The notes under the pieces: generated by a model | Seen by the model: the letters and a program-made list of their open reading frames with translations, nothing else | What the model was told of the DNA's origin: nothing | Databases searched by the model: none | Made by a program: the position numbers and the translations under genes | Part shown: positions 45,873-55,806 of the stretch, one piece after another | Position numbering within the stretch: the stretch's first letter is position 1 | Layout of the letters: each line of letters opens with the position of its first letter | Assembly: GCF_014132355.1 (NCBI RefSeq) | Contig: NZ_BLZO01000094.1 | Location: forward strand, 124,001 to 188,000 | Direction of reading: 5' to 3' | Origin: Okeania sp. KiyG1 | GTDB taxonomy: Bacteria > Cyanobacteriota > Cyanobacteriia > Cyanobacteriales > Microcoleaceae | Length of the DNA stretch: 64,000 bases

Positions 45873-47738
45873 ATGGATGACAAATTTATGATAATTATCA
45901 AAGAACAATTATCTTGGCTAATAATATTAGCAGGAATTATTTATTCCTTATATTTATTTTCTCAAGTCGCTTATGGTGCATTTTTTAATGGTGATTCTGG
46001 ACTTAAAGCTTTATTAGCAAAACAATTAAGTAGTGGTAAATTGCGTTTTGATTTAATTACATCTGAGGAAAAATGGGTAAAAGAACTTTGGAACCAAGGG
46101 CTTTATCCCTATGAAAAACCGTTCGTTTTTTGTTTAAATAATCGGTACTATATTTCTTTCCCGTTTACTTTTTCTTTAATTACTGCACCTTTGTATAAAC
46201 TTTTTGGTTATAGAGGTTTATATCTGATTCCTTTAGTTTCTACCTGGACTGTTTGGATAACTTTTAATTTAATTTGTCAATCTTTGAACTTTAACGTTAT
46301 CAATACAAATCTAGGATTAATTGGCCTAATTTTTGCTTCAAATCTAACTTTATATAGTGCGATGTATTGGGAACATACATTAGCTATTGCACTTTGTTTT
46401 GCGGGAATGAGTTTTTTCTTTATCCCTCAAATGTCTATATTTAATGTCATCATCACTGGATGTTTAGTTGGATTATCAGTTTGGGTTAGGTCTGAGTTTT
46501 TCGCTATGGTTGCTACTTTAACAATAGTAGTTATTTTACAAGCATTTTATCAAAATAATTTACTAGAATTTATGGCAAATCCCAACAATTTTAACTGGCA
46601 CGATCTATATCTGAATTTGCAAATACCAGTTTTCTACTTAATCAGTATGTTTTTGGTTGTCGGTGCTTTTTTAGTAACTAACAAAATTATTTATGGATAT
46701 TTTTTAGGTCTTCATTCTCTGTTAGTGCTGGAAGAATTTTCCCTATCAAGAAGAATCGAAGAATTTAAAATAATTATTCAATTTTTAACTAAGTCTTTAA
46801 TAGAATATTTCCCTCTAACCATTTTTCCGATATTTTACCTTCTGTTATTTGGCATAGAAAATTCTCCGGATTTATTGAATGTTAATCTAATGATTGCTGT
46901 CCTTGTGTCAATAGGCATAATAATCACAGGATTTCAATTCATCAAAGGAGGTGTAAGAGAACTAAAAAATCAAATAAAACGATGGTTTATTCCTTTGATA
47001 GCAACAATTTTATGGTTTTATTTCATGGGTCAAACAAGTGTAGAAGTGAATAATCAGATAACAATTATTTATTTGATATGTTTATTTTTTGTGGTAGGAG
47101 TATCTCTTTTAGTTGATATAGCACCTGATGAATTTACAGTTGGAGGAAAACAATGGGGACCAAGATATTTATTAATCCTTCTCCCTCTTATTTCTTTGAT
47201 GATTATTGAACAATTACAGTATTTTCAAAATTTATCATCAACTATATTCTATTATGTTGCTTTATTTACTGTTGTGACTTTTGTAGCTTTCGGTATCTAT
47301 AAAAATCTATATTTAGGAACAAAATACATAAATAAAAACAGTAAAGATATTGAGCCGACAATTCAATTTTTAGCTAAAAATACTGACCCTATAGTTGCTG
47401 TTTCTCATCAACACGCAGCCCAAGCATTAGAATTCTCTTTGCCCCAAAACACTTTATTATTTCGTGCTGAAGAAAGCAAGGAATTATTAAAATTAGCTCA
47501 AGTATTGTTACAAAAAAGCTTAGATAAATTCATTTACATTTGTTATCCCCATCGTGTCTGTAATCCATTAACAGAAGCCACTGAAAAACTTCAATTTAGT
47601 CAAAATAATCAATTATTTCAGGTTAAATTAAATGATTTAGGTACTTATGGTAAATATCCTATTTATCAAGGAGAAATTGTTGAAATAAGTGAATATAGCA
47701 ATTATCATAATGGTGAGGTACAAAATTCTAGGTTTTAG
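45873..47738 (+). CDS. Large multi-pass membrane protein, probable glycosyltransferase
   Basis: 621 residues, at least ten transmembrane segments. An acidic motif after TM1 (AYGAFFNGDSGLKALLAKQL) and the long loop that follows resemble GT-C-type, lipid-linked sugar transferases (PMT/ArnT class); the C-terminal ~120 residues form a soluble domain (IVAVSHQHAAQALEFSLPQN). It sits between an aminotransferase and a DPM1-like GT2, which would make a polyprenyl-phosphate sugar donor for a GT-C enzyme. The family is not certain. The start could instead be ATG 45888. The leader is entirely C/T heptads, without a purine ribosome site. Confidence 0.7.
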   Translation: MDDKFMIIIKEQLSWLIILAGIIYSLYLFSQVAYGAFFNGDSGLKALLAKQLSSGKLRFDLITSEEKWVKELWNQGLYPYEKPFVFCLNNRYYISFPFTFSLITAPLYKLFGYRGLYLIPLVSTWTVWITFNLICQSLNFNVINTNLGLIGLIFASNLTLYSAMYWEHTLAIALCFAGMSFFFIPQMSIFNVIITGCLVGLSVWVRSEFFAMVATLTIVVILQAFYQNNLLEFMANPNNFNWHDLYLNLQIPVFYLISMFLVVGAFLVTNKIIYGYFLGLHSLLVLEEFSLSRRIEEFKIIIQFLTKSLIEYFPLTIFPIFYLLLFGIENSPDLLNVNLMIAVLVSIGIIITGFQFIKGGVRELKNQIKRWFIPLIATILWFYFMGQTSVEVNNQITIIYLICLFFVVGVSLLVDIAPDEFTVGGKQWGPRYLLILLPLISLMIIEQLQYFQNLSSTIFYYVALFTVVTFVAFGIYKNLYLGTKYINKNSKDIEPTIQFLAKNTDPIVAVSHQHAAQALEFSLPQNTLLFRAEESKELLKLAQVLLQKSLDKFIYICYPHRVCNPLTEATEKLQFSQNNQLFQVKLNDLGTYGKYPIYQGEIVEISEYSNYHNGEVQNSRF

Positions 47739-47781
47739 GCAACAGGCAACAGGCAACAGGCAACAGGCAACAGGCAACAGG
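47739..47781. repeat. Heptanucleotide repeat (GCAACAG)6 at a stop codon
   Basis: Six copies of GCAACAG beginning at the first base after the TAG stop of the membrane protein gene, then GGAATAG copies. Confidence 0.9.
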
Positions 47782-48485
47782 GAATAGGGAATATATAGGA
47801 AAAAAGTCTTTTTGCAAATATGAGATGCATCCTACTGAGAAACCCTATATACATTTATTTTGGGAATAGTAAAGATGAGGTGTCATTTCAGTTATCAGTT
47901 ATCAGTACTTCTACAATAAGGAGGCTTAACATAAGAAATATTCTCTTTTTGTTATCTTAAAACCTACATTCCGCACTTTAATTTGTAACATGAAAATTAG
48001 TATAAAATTCTGAGGATGTTTAAGTATTTATACTATATAAATTATCTTCATTTACCTCGAGCAAGAGTCAAATTCTCAGTTAAATATTAAGCATAAATAT
48101 TTATTGAATTGTTGACTCTTATTAACCACTATCATTTCTTCTTACTTTTGACTTTTGACTTTTGACTGTCTTGAGTGCGTCTTACATTCTGAGGAAACCT
48201 CAGAATTACGCACTCGCTTTTGACTTAGATTTTTATCCTACATTTTGTCGTGCGGAATGTGGGTTAAAAGGGGAGGCTTTAGACCACAATCTATCGGTAA
48301 ATAAAACAGGGAAAAGAGAGAAATTTAGGAGATTATAGAAGACACAGAGGTGAAAAATTTTATTATGCCTAATTAATGATAATTGACCCGATAACTCTTT
48401 TTAAAGTCTATATCTATATTCGCAATTTAAATGCGCAACAACTTAAAGCAATTAAGTAGTTAAATCTAGAAAAAATCAAGAAAAA
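47782..48485. other. Spacer with hairpin and heptads
   Basis: The 17-mer of the start-codon family is here on the minus strand (~47882-47900). CTTTTGA heptads at ~48145-48167 are interrupted by a hairpin at 48173-48215 (outer GAGTGCGT/ACGCACTC and inner ATTCTGAGG-AAA-CCTCAGAAT). ATTCCGCAC and GTGCGGAAT lie on either side of this. No gene is seen. Confidence 0.55.
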
Positions 48486-49250
48486 ATGATGTCTAATCAA
48501 TTAGTTTGTACTGTTTTACCTACTTTCAATGAAAAAGATAATATTCGTCCTTTAATTGAAAGTTTAATCGCCAGCGTGCCTCATCCTTATCTAATTTTAG
48601 TTGTAGATGATAATTCTCCAGATGGTACTTGGAAAATAGTAGAAGAAATTGCCCATAATTACTCTCTTTCTCCTCAAGACGACAGTTTTAAATCTGGTGT
48701 AGAATTAATTAAACGTATTGACGAAAAAGGTTTAACTTCAGCAATTCAAAGAGGAATAAATGAGGCGATCGCTACTTATGATGCTAAAATTATTACTTGG
48801 ATGGATTGTGATTTATCTATGCCACCAGAAGATGTACCTAAATTAGTCAAAGTAATAAGAGAAGGGGATGCAGATGTGGCAGTAGGTTCTCGTTGGATAA
48901 AAGGTGGAAAAGATGTTGCTCATGGTATGATGGCTCGTATCTTAAGTTGGATTATTAATAATTATGCAATGTTATTTCTGGGTAATCAAATACATGATTA
49001 TACCAGTGGTTTTATTGCAGCACGAAGTGAAGTATTAAAGAAAATTCCTTTAAAAGGTGATTATGGAGAATATTGTATTGATTTATTATGTCGTGCTTTT
49101 CGTTTAGGTTATCATTTAGTAGAAGTACCTTATGTTTGTGTACCTCGCACTACAGGAGAAAGTAAAACAGGGGTTAATTTATTAGATTATTTAGATAAAG
49201 GACGTGATTATGTAACAACAGTTTGGCGACTTTGGCGGCAAAAAAATTGA
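48486..49250 (+). CDS. Dolichol-phosphate-mannose-synthase-like glycosyltransferase (GT2)
   Basis: 254 residues. VCTVLPTFNEKDNIRPLIES, LVVDDNSPDGTWKIVEEIA, TWMDCDLSMPPEDVPKLVK and VAVGSRWIKGGKD are the GT-A signature of DPM1-type enzymes, with the D-x-D-type metal motif DCDLS. They move a sugar from a nucleotide donor to polyprenyl phosphate at the inner membrane face. There is no C-terminal membrane domain, so partner membrane proteins would be needed. It likely supplies the lipid-linked donor for the upstream membrane protein. The start is ATG 48486 or 48489. Confidence 0.92.
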   Translation: MMSNQLVCTVLPTFNEKDNIRPLIESLIASVPHPYLILVVDDNSPDGTWKIVEEIAHNYSLSPQDDSFKSGVELIKRIDEKGLTSAIQRGINEAIATYDAKIITWMDCDLSMPPEDVPKLVKVIREGDADVAVGSRWIKGGKDVAHGMMARILSWIINNYAMLFLGNQIHDYTSGFIAARSEVLKKIPLKGDYGEYCIDLLCRAFRLGYHLVEVPYVCVPRTTGESKTGVNLLDYLDKGRDYVTTVWRLWRQKN

Positions 49251-49671
49251 TGGGGGGATGGGGGATGGGGGGATGGGGGATGGGGAGATGGGGGATGGGG
49301 AGATGGAGGGATTTTTATATTAGACATCTCCAAAAATCAAAAAGACAATCAATACTTATCCAGAAATTATCAATTATTCCCCTCCTGGGAGGGGTTAGGG
49401 GTGGGTTCCCTGTTCCCTGTTCCCTGTTCCCTGTTCCCTCTTTTCTGGAGATGTCTATTTGCACAATTAAATGTATTTCATATTAATATTCTCTAACGAC
49501 AAAGAATTAGCCCTGCCCTTTCATATAGAATCCAGTTATATAGTATATGTTGATAATTCTATAATTACTTCAATATTTAATCTCCCCACTCCCCTACTCC
49601 CCTACTCCCTACTCCTCTACTCCCCTACTCCCAACTATACAATAACTATTAACTATTAACTGATAACTGAA
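49251..49671. other. Spacer with G-rich repeat and heptads
   Basis: GGGGGATG/GGGGAGATG repeats directly follow the GT2 stop codon to ~49305. Next come GGGAGGGGTTAGGGGTGGG (~49387), TTCCCTG heptads (~49408-49440), CTCCCCTA-type repeats (~49590-49630), and a lead-in AACTATTAACTATTAAC before the ATG at 49672. Confidence 0.7.
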
Positions 49672-51537
49672 ATGACCAAGCCCAAATTTTTTTCTCTTTT
49701 AAAATTAGATGAAATTATCGGTTTAGATTTACGCTCCCTTGCCATATTTCGGATTGGTTTAGCGTTAATGACTCTTACGGATATAATTATTCGTGCTCAA
49801 GCTTTAAATGCTCATTATACTGATAGTGGAATTTTACCACGCTCTGTTCTAATTGATATGCTCAATCCTTGGTATTGGTCAATTAATTTAATTAGTGGTC
49901 ATCCCTTCATACAAGGATTAATATTTGCCGTAGCTATATTCTTTGCTTTAGCTATGTTATTAGGTTATCGTACCAGACTAGCAACTATTGCTACTTGGGC
50001 ATTAATAATCTCTCTAAATAATCGTAATCCAGTATTAATTTTTGCGGCAGATCATGTGTTGCGAGCTATGCTTTTCTGGTCAATGTTTTTACCATTAGGT
50101 GCTTGTTATTCAATAGATAGTGCCCTTAATTCTTCCAGCAATTCTTTACCTAAAAAAGTATGTAGTGGAGCAACTTTAGCTTTTTTAATTCAACTTTGTT
50201 ATATCTATATTTGGTCGGCAGCTTTTAAAACCAAAAGTGATATTTGGTGGCCTGATGGAGACGCAGTTTATTACTCATTAAGTTTTGACCAATATTCCAC
50301 AGCATTTGGTCAATTTTTATTGAGTTTTCCTCAAGAAATTTTAAAATTACTGACTATTTCTGCACTTATTTTTGAGTGGGTTGGTCCGTTAATCATATTT
50401 ATCCCTTTTCGGAATGCTTTATTACGTTGTATAGCAATAGTTTCTTTTACCTTATTACATATTGGTTTTGAACTATGTTTTCACATCGGCATTTTAAGTT
50501 ATCTAAGTATCTGTAATTGGTTAGCATTAACACCTAGTGTAATTTGGGATAAAGCAGAACAAAAAATAGAAAATCAACAACGTCAAGGATTAACCATTTA
50601 TTACGATGCTGATTGTGGTTTTTGTAAAAAAGTAGTTTATTTATTGCGTACCTTCTTAATTTTGCCGAAAACACCTGTATTAATGGCACAAGATTATCCA
50701 TCTATTTATGAAGATATGTTAGCCGAAAATTCTTGGGTAGTAGAAGATTGGCAACAAAATCGTTACTTCAAATGGGAAGGGATAATTTATGTAGTGAGTC
50801 TATCTCCTTTATTTCGTTTTCTTGTACCTATCTTAAAATGGCAACCTATAAAATCTTTAGGTACTAAAATTTATGAAACAATTGCTTCTAATCGTCAATT
50901 TGCAGGCAAGTTTACTGCACCTTTAAAATTTCGACCAATTGAAGTTTGCCCTTCCTTAATTTTCAACTTTATTACTGTTACTTTACTTCTACTTACTACT
51001 ATGTGGAATTTGAGAAGTTTTGTCAAACAAACCTATGCTTGGCGTAAAGAACAGAAAAATGATTGGATTACAGCTACTCATAAACTACTAAATAGACGAA
51101 CTTTTCAATATATTCATCCTATTGGTTACATGACTCGTTTAGATCAAACATGGAGTATTTTTGCTCCCGCGCCGCCTAGAGATGATGGTTGGCACGTCAT
51201 TGAAGGTAAATTAAAAGATGGAAGTACAGTTAATGTTTTAGCAGAAGAACAACCAATTACTTGGGATAAACCAAATATTAAACAGCGTCAAGAACTTTAT
51301 CAAACAATTCAATGGCGAGTTTATTTGATTACTCTTAACCGTGCAGTAGGAAAAACATTATATCCTCATTATGCAGCTTATCTTTGTCGTCAATGGAATT
51401 CTACTCATCAAGGTAAAAAACAATTAGATGGTTTGATTATTTACTATATGGATGAAAGAACTGTACCTCCTAATGAAATACAAACAGTTGAAAAAACAGT
51501 TCATTATGAAAAGTCTTGTTCAGATAAGAGCGAATAG
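49672..51537 (+). CDS. HTTM-domain protein fused to DCC-type thioredoxin-like domain
   Basis: 621 residues. The N-terminal ~300 residues are an HTTM (vitamin K gamma-carboxylase-like membrane) domain: LAIFRIGLALMTLTDIIIRA, LLGYRTRLAT, FWSMFLPLG and IYIWSAAFKTKSDIWW. Residues ~308-420 are a DUF393/DCC domain beginning YYDADCGFCKKVVYLLR, with C315-x-x-C318. A long soluble tail follows (RLDQTWSIFAPAPPRDDGWH). HTTM proteins are often paired with DCC proteins; here they are one chain. The ATG lies in the 17-mer CTGATAACTGAAATGAC. After TAG the frame stays open for 29 codons. Confidence 0.88.
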   Translation: MTKPKFFSLLKLDEIIGLDLRSLAIFRIGLALMTLTDIIIRAQALNAHYTDSGILPRSVLIDMLNPWYWSINLISGHPFIQGLIFAVAIFFALAMLLGYRTRLATIATWALIISLNNRNPVLIFAADHVLRAMLFWSMFLPLGACYSIDSALNSSSNSLPKKVCSGATLAFLIQLCYIYIWSAAFKTKSDIWWPDGDAVYYSLSFDQYSTAFGQFLLSFPQEILKLLTISALIFEWVGPLIIFIPFRNALLRCIAIVSFTLLHIGFELCFHIGILSYLSICNWLALTPSVIWDKAEQKIENQQRQGLTIYYDADCGFCKKVVYLLRTFLILPKTPVLMAQDYPSIYEDMLAENSWVVEDWQQNRYFKWEGIIYVVSLSPLFRFLVPILKWQPIKSLGTKIYETIASNRQFAGKFTAPLKFRPIEVCPSLIFNFITVTLLLLTTMWNLRSFVKQTYAWRKEQKNDWITATHKLLNRRTFQYIHPIGYMTRLDQTWSIFAPAPPRDDGWHVIEGKLKDGSTVNVLAEEQPITWDKPNIKQRQELYQTIQWRVYLITLNRAVGKTLYPHYAAYLCRQWNSTHQGKKQLDGLIIYYMDERTVPPNEIQTVEKTVHYEKSCSDKSE

Positions 51538-51715
51538 TTAATACCAGTAGCAGATTTTCAAATAGATTTGAATTATCCTCGCAGTCAAGATTTCCGAGTG
51601 TGGCAATTATGTAATGAATATTGTCGGTAAATTTCTAATTATTTGGAAATGGCAGTATTTAGATTATTTAAAGTCATTTCACTTATCAGTTATCAGTAAC
51701 TCCAGCTGAAGTTAT
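51538..51715. other. Short in-frame open stretch and repeat after the HTTM gene
   Basis: Codons after the TAG read LIPVADFQIDLNYPRSQDFR then VWQLCNEYCR and a stop: protein-like but unidentified. The 17-mer family (CTTATCAGTTATCAG) lies at ~51678. Confidence 0.3.
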
Positions 51716-52345
51716 ACCAAGGAGCGATCGCAACTTTACTTGAGCAAAAAGTCAAACTCCCTGCTTACTTTCTTGCGGAATGCTGGGCAAACAAGGAAGC
51801 ATTATTAGGACTTACGCAGATACGCTATATATAGTACTTTTAACTATTGTCCAATAGTTACTGGACTCTATACATAGTGTCTTTGCGTAAGTCCTGATTA
51901 TATTTGGACAAGTTGTTTACTCTTGACTAGAATTTGGATTGAGACTTGGACCTGGACTGGGACTAACTCATATCTACTTTGGTTTTCCGTGTTATCCCCT
52001 AATATTTTTGGCCTATTTTTTGATTTTGAACAGGTAATGAACATTTTGAACAGGTAAGTGAACACTTTTACTCAGTAAATGAACGGATAGGTGAACAGAA
52101 AGGTGAGCGATCGAGCTGAGATTTTTGTGTGATTATAATTAGTAAGCCAAACAAATTTATACAAGACTTACCTATGAGGTAGGAAAAACTAGGATTTTAG
52201 ATTGCTTTCCGTTCCGGACTGCTCCGCAAACCCTGTCGGTCGGTTCAGACGAAAATACGTTGTACTGCCTAAGTTTTATGTATATATAAAGTTTATTGAG
52301 GCTTCACAAAATTCTGAAATTACATTTATTCAAGGAACTAAATCA
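51716..52345. repeat. Duplicated non-coding region, copy 2
   Basis: Diverged copy of 42180-42960, collinear with it, with an inserted MITE at 51807-51895 (ends AGGACTTACGCA/TGCGTAAGTCCT). Near the right end, AGACTTACCTATGAGGTAGG and AAAATACGTTGTACTG match the other copy. It ends three bases before the ATG of the PEP-CTERM gene. Confidence 0.85.
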
Positions 52346-52348
52346 AAG

Positions 52349-53125
52349 ATGAAAAATTCTGGCTTAAAAACACTAACAAGCGCTTCAATATTATCAATAG
52401 CTGTTGCTGGAATTAGTCTTCCTGCTTGGAGTTTTCAACTTAATATTCAACCTCCAGAGGAGTTAGAGCTTGATGGAATGGATATTTTGCAGGGTCAATT
52501 CAATTTAACAGGTGCTACTGGGTATTCATTTGATAATCCCGATGGTATGCAATTTATCAATTCCGAGCAACCTGTAGTACATGATGCAATTATTGGGGAT
52601 ACTTCTGTTCATGTTCTCTTCGATGATGTACCAGATGACATTGAGGTACTTAAGTTAAGTGGTTTTTTCAATGCTACTAACCCTGATAAACCAAACGCTC
52701 ACTTCAATATAATTGTTGCTGGTATCGAACCAGGTGGCCCTGGGGAGTTCACCTATTATTTGCCAACTATGACTAATATGGCAAGTAACTATATTATTGA
52801 TGTTGGACCTACTAAAGCTTTGGGAGATAACACAAATTACTTTGTTGATGGTGGTGGTTTGGACTGGATGCCTGAAGTTATCACTAACGAACCTAATCAA
52901 TCTGGTGAAGGAGTTACAGTAGGTGAGTGGTTTATAGGTTTAAGCTCAAACGAATCTATAGTTGGTAGCACTATGGGTGCAGATCCATTCATTTTTAATG
53001 GTCTTGTATGGGATCAACCTCATGGAACCCAGAGAAATATACCTGAACCCAGTTCCACAATTGGTTTATTAGCCTTGACTACTTTAGGTTTGGGTTCAGC
53101 ATTGAAACGCAAAATCAAAAAGTAG
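52349..53125 (+). CDS. PEP-CTERM sorting-domain protein
   Basis: 258 residues from ATG 52349, with AAGGA about 12 bases upstream; an in-frame ATG-like start at 52202 would lie within the duplicated repeat and is unlikely. Signal peptide MKNSGLKTLTSASILSIAVA and AGISLPAWS (cleavage after ~29). The mature part is acidic (FNLTGATGYSFDNPDGM, GEWFIGLSSNES). The C-terminus NIPEPSSTIGLLALTTLGLG and a basic KRKIKK tail is a PEP-CTERM motif recognised by exosortase (none in the window). It is likely secreted or surface-bound; the mature domain is not recognised. Confidence 0.9.
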   Translation: MKNSGLKTLTSASILSIAVAGISLPAWSFQLNIQPPEELELDGMDILQGQFNLTGATGYSFDNPDGMQFINSEQPVVHDAIIGDTSVHVLFDDVPDDIEVLKLSGFFNATNPDKPNAHFNIIVAGIEPGGPGEFTYYLPTMTNMASNYIIDVGPTKALGDNTNYFVDGGGLDWMPEVITNEPNQSGEGVTVGEWFIGLSSNESIVGSTMGADPFIFNGLVWDQPHGTQRNIPEPSSTIGLLALTTLGLGSALKRKIKK

Positions 53126-53232
53126 AAACCAGCTAACAACACCACTATTAATGTCTAGTTTCTTTTGAATCTCAACTTCAATAGCTAATTCAATAAATTC
53201 AATTAAAAAACATTTCATCTCAAAAACCAGAT

Positions 53233-53266
53233 AAACCCCTCAGTCAATTGACTAGAGGGGTTTTTT
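53233..53266 (+). terminator. Rho-independent terminator after the PEP-CTERM gene
   Basis: Stem AAACCCCTC (53233-53241) with GAGGGGTTT (53255-53263), inner AGTCAATTGACT also self-complementary, then T6. It lies 108 bases after the stop. Confidence 0.85.
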
Positions 53267-53831
53267 AATCATGATCGTGCATTGTCATTATTTTTTTTAC
53301 GAGAACAGTGGGAGCATCTTGCTCCCGTACCAGACATTCCTTGTTCCTGTATACCATTTGAAATTAGCTAGTTTTTCTAGTGACGATGGTAATACTTTTG
53401 CCAGTGTGTTTAATTCCCCAGAAGATTCATATGTAGGGGCGTTAACGATAGTTATGCGAAACAAATGGCATAGGCGTTCCGCCAAGCTCCGAATGACGCC
53501 CTCACTGAATTTAGTGTCCCTGTATCAGTCCTGATTAAGTTAAGACTTACGCAGTATAAGCCATTTTCGTCATTGCGATCAACAGGAAAACAATCTCAAA
53601 TCCTACTTTTTCCTAACTCATGCGTAAGTCCTGTAAGTATTATTGTAGTGGAGTGACACACCTAAAACTGTGCAATACATTGTTGTTTCTAGGTGTCTCA
53701 ATTTCCCCACTCCCCTACTCCCATTATTATCAAAATAATATGGGTCGCGCAACCCCACCTTTTAAGGCGAAATATTTTTGGAGCGAAGATCAGATTCCCG
53801 TTACAAAAATAACTTCTGACTTCTGACTTCG
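53267..53831. other. Repeat cluster between PEP-CTERM and typA
   Basis: A GAGCATCTTGCTCCCGTAC REP-like palindrome (~53309-53330, as at 28.7 and 32.8 kb); a relative of the 22867 hairpin from ~53431 (GTAGGGGCGTTAACGATAG); a 91-bp MITE at 53543-53633 (ends AGACTTACGCA/TGCGTAAGTCCTG); ATGGGTCGCGCAACCCCACC then TTTTTGGAGCGAAG at ~53738-53790, shared with 25.9 kb; and ACTTCTGACTTCTGACTTCG running into the typA 3' end. No gene is seen. Confidence 0.65.
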
Positions 53832-55622
53832 TTAACGCTTCACCAACTTCTTACTAACCTTCCGCAACCGAACTGACTCCGGCGTAATTTCCACCAACTC
53901 ATCCGGTCCGATATATTCCAACGCTCGCTCCAAACTCATATCCACAGGCGTTTGCAACTGCACCAATTCATCCCCAGTTGCAGAACGATGGTTAGTCAAC
54001 TGCTTAGTTTTACATACATTCAAATCCAAATCTTGAGGACGGTTATGCTCTCCTACAATCATACCCTTATAAACCTTAGTACCAGGAGTAATAAAAAACA
54101 CTCCACGGTCTTCAGCATTTTTCAACGCATAAAAAGTCGCCACACCTTCCTCAAATACAATAATCACTCCATTGCGTCGCGCCTCAATTTCACCAATAAA
54201 CGGACGATAATCTAAGAAACTATGATTCATAATACCTTCCCCGCGAGTCAAACGCATAAACTCACCCCGGAAACCAATCAAACCACGAGCAGGAACAGAA
54301 AAATCTAACTGAGTACGACCATTTGTACCCACCTGCATATTCTGCATTTCACCTTTGCGCTGACCTATTCTTTCAATGCAACCACCAACAGCATCTTCCG
54401 GAACATCCATTACTAAAAGTTCAAATGGTTCGCATGGTTGACCATTGACTTCCCGGTAAATAACTTGAGGTTGGGAAACTTGAAACTCATAACCTTCTCG
54501 ACGCATAGTTTCAATCAAAATACCTAAGTGTAGTTCCCCACGACCAGAAACAGAAAATTTCTCTGGAGAGTCAGTTTCCTCTACTCGCAATGCAACATTA
54601 GTTTCTAACTCACGCATCAAGCGATCGCGTACTTGTCGAGAAGTTACAAATTTTCCTTCCTTACCAGCAAATGGAGAGTCATTTACAGAGAAAGTCATTT
54701 GGAGAGTAGGTTCATCTACTTTAATTAAAGGTAGTGCTTGAGGTTCGTTAGGACAAGTAATAGTTTCACCAATATTAGCATCACTAAATCCAGCAACTGC
54801 CACAAGATTACCAGCAGCAGCTTCTTCAATATCAATGCGTGCCAGACCTTCAAACCCCATTAGTTTAGAGATTTTTGATTTGACAACAGTCCCATCTTCC
54901 TTGACAATAGCTGCTTGTTGCCCAGACCTAATCACACCATTGTGAATCCGACCTACAACTATTCTGCCCAAATATTCTGAATAGTCGAGAGTTGTCACCT
55001 GTAACTGTAGAGGTTTTTCAGGGTCTCCCACTGGTGGTGGGACATGATCTAAAATAGCATCGAAGAGACACTGCATATCTGTTGACTCTACTTCCAGTTC
55101 TTTTTTGGCATAACCTGCCAAACCAGAGGCAAACAGATAGGGAAAATCACATTGGTCATCATCAGCTCCCAGTTCTATAAATAGGTCTAGAACTTTATCC
55201 ACAGCAGCGTGGGGGTCAGCTCGGGGACGGTCAATTTTGTTGACGATAACTATGGGACGTAATCCTTTTTCCAGAGCTTTTTTAAGGACAAAGCGAGTTT
55301 GAGGCATTGGGCCTTCATTAGCATCAACAATTAGCAAACAACCGTCCACCATACCCAGGACTCGTTCTACTTCTCCTCCAAAGTCAGCGTGACCGGGGGT
55401 ATCAACAATATTAATTAGAGTATCCTTGTATCTTACGGCAGTATTTTTGGAAAGAATTGTAATCCCACGTTCCCTTTCCAAGTCGTTAGAGTCCATTACA
55501 CAATCAGGAACCTCTTCCCCTTCGCGGAAGATACCGGATTGTTTGAGGAGTGAGTCAACGAGGGTTGTTTTGCCATGGTCAACGTGGGCGATGATGGCTA
55601 CGTTGCGAATAGGAAGAGACAT
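53832..55622 (-). CDS. typA: Translational GTPase TypA/BipA
   Basis: 596 residues from ATG 55622. G1 [17 protein letters not shown]2 [11 protein letters not shown]3 [13 protein letters not shown]4 NKIDRP, then EF-Tu-like domain 2, domains 3 and 5, and the TypA-specific C-terminus ([40 protein letters not shown]-like [12 protein letters not shown]). It is a ribosome-associated GTPase with roles in ribosome assembly and stress. The length is normal and the frame intact. The leader carries AAAGTCA heptads. Confidence 0.98.
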   Translation of the reverse strand: MSLPIRNVAIIAHVDHGKTTLVDSLLKQSGIFREGEEVPDCVMDSNDLERERGITILSKNTAVRYKDTLINIVDTPGHADFGGEVERVLGMVDGCLLIVDANEGPMPQTRFVLKKALEKGLRPIVIVNKIDRPRADPHAAVDKVLDLFIELGADDDQCDFPYLFASGLAGYAKKELEVESTDMQCLFDAILDHVPPPVGDPEKPLQLQVTTLDYSEYLGRIVVGRIHNGVIRSGQQAAIVKEDGTVVKSKISKLMGFEGLARIDIEEAAAGNLVAVAGFSDANIGETITCPNEPQALPLIKVDEPTLQMTFSVNDSPFAGKEGKFVTSRQVRDRLMRELETNVALRVEETDSPEKFSVSGRGELHLGILIETMRREGYEFQVSQPQVIYREVNGQPCEPFELLVMDVPEDAVGGCIERIGQRKGEMQNMQVGTNGRTQLDFSVPARGLIGFRGEFMRLTRGEGIMNHSFLDYRPFIGEIEARRNGVIIVFEEGVATFYALKNAEDRGVFFITPGTKVYKGMIVGEHNRPQDLDLNVCKTKQLTNHRSATGDELVQLQTPVDMSLERALEYIGPDELVEITPESVRLRKVSKKLVKR

Positions 55623-55806
55623 AAGAAGTTTGTATTACAACTATTAGTGTTAAGTTTATTTAACTATTGTACCTGATAGTTTCAAGTCAAAAGTCAAAAG
55701 TCAAAAGTAAGCATTAGTGAATGTCGTATAATTGCCGGGGTCAATATTTTTTGCTTGTTCCCTATTTCCTATTCCCTAGTAAGAATTAGTAAATATGGTA
55801 TAATTA

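Noticed and set aside
45679-45891. A 70-codon frame made of Leu/Pro/Ser/Phe before the large membrane protein gene
   Set aside because: It is the translation of CTCCCTT/CTTCCTT heptads and overlaps the next gene start.
52202-52348. A longer start for the PEP-CTERM protein
   Set aside because: The extra 49 codons lie in the duplicated non-coding segment, and the signal peptide begins exactly at ATG 52349.
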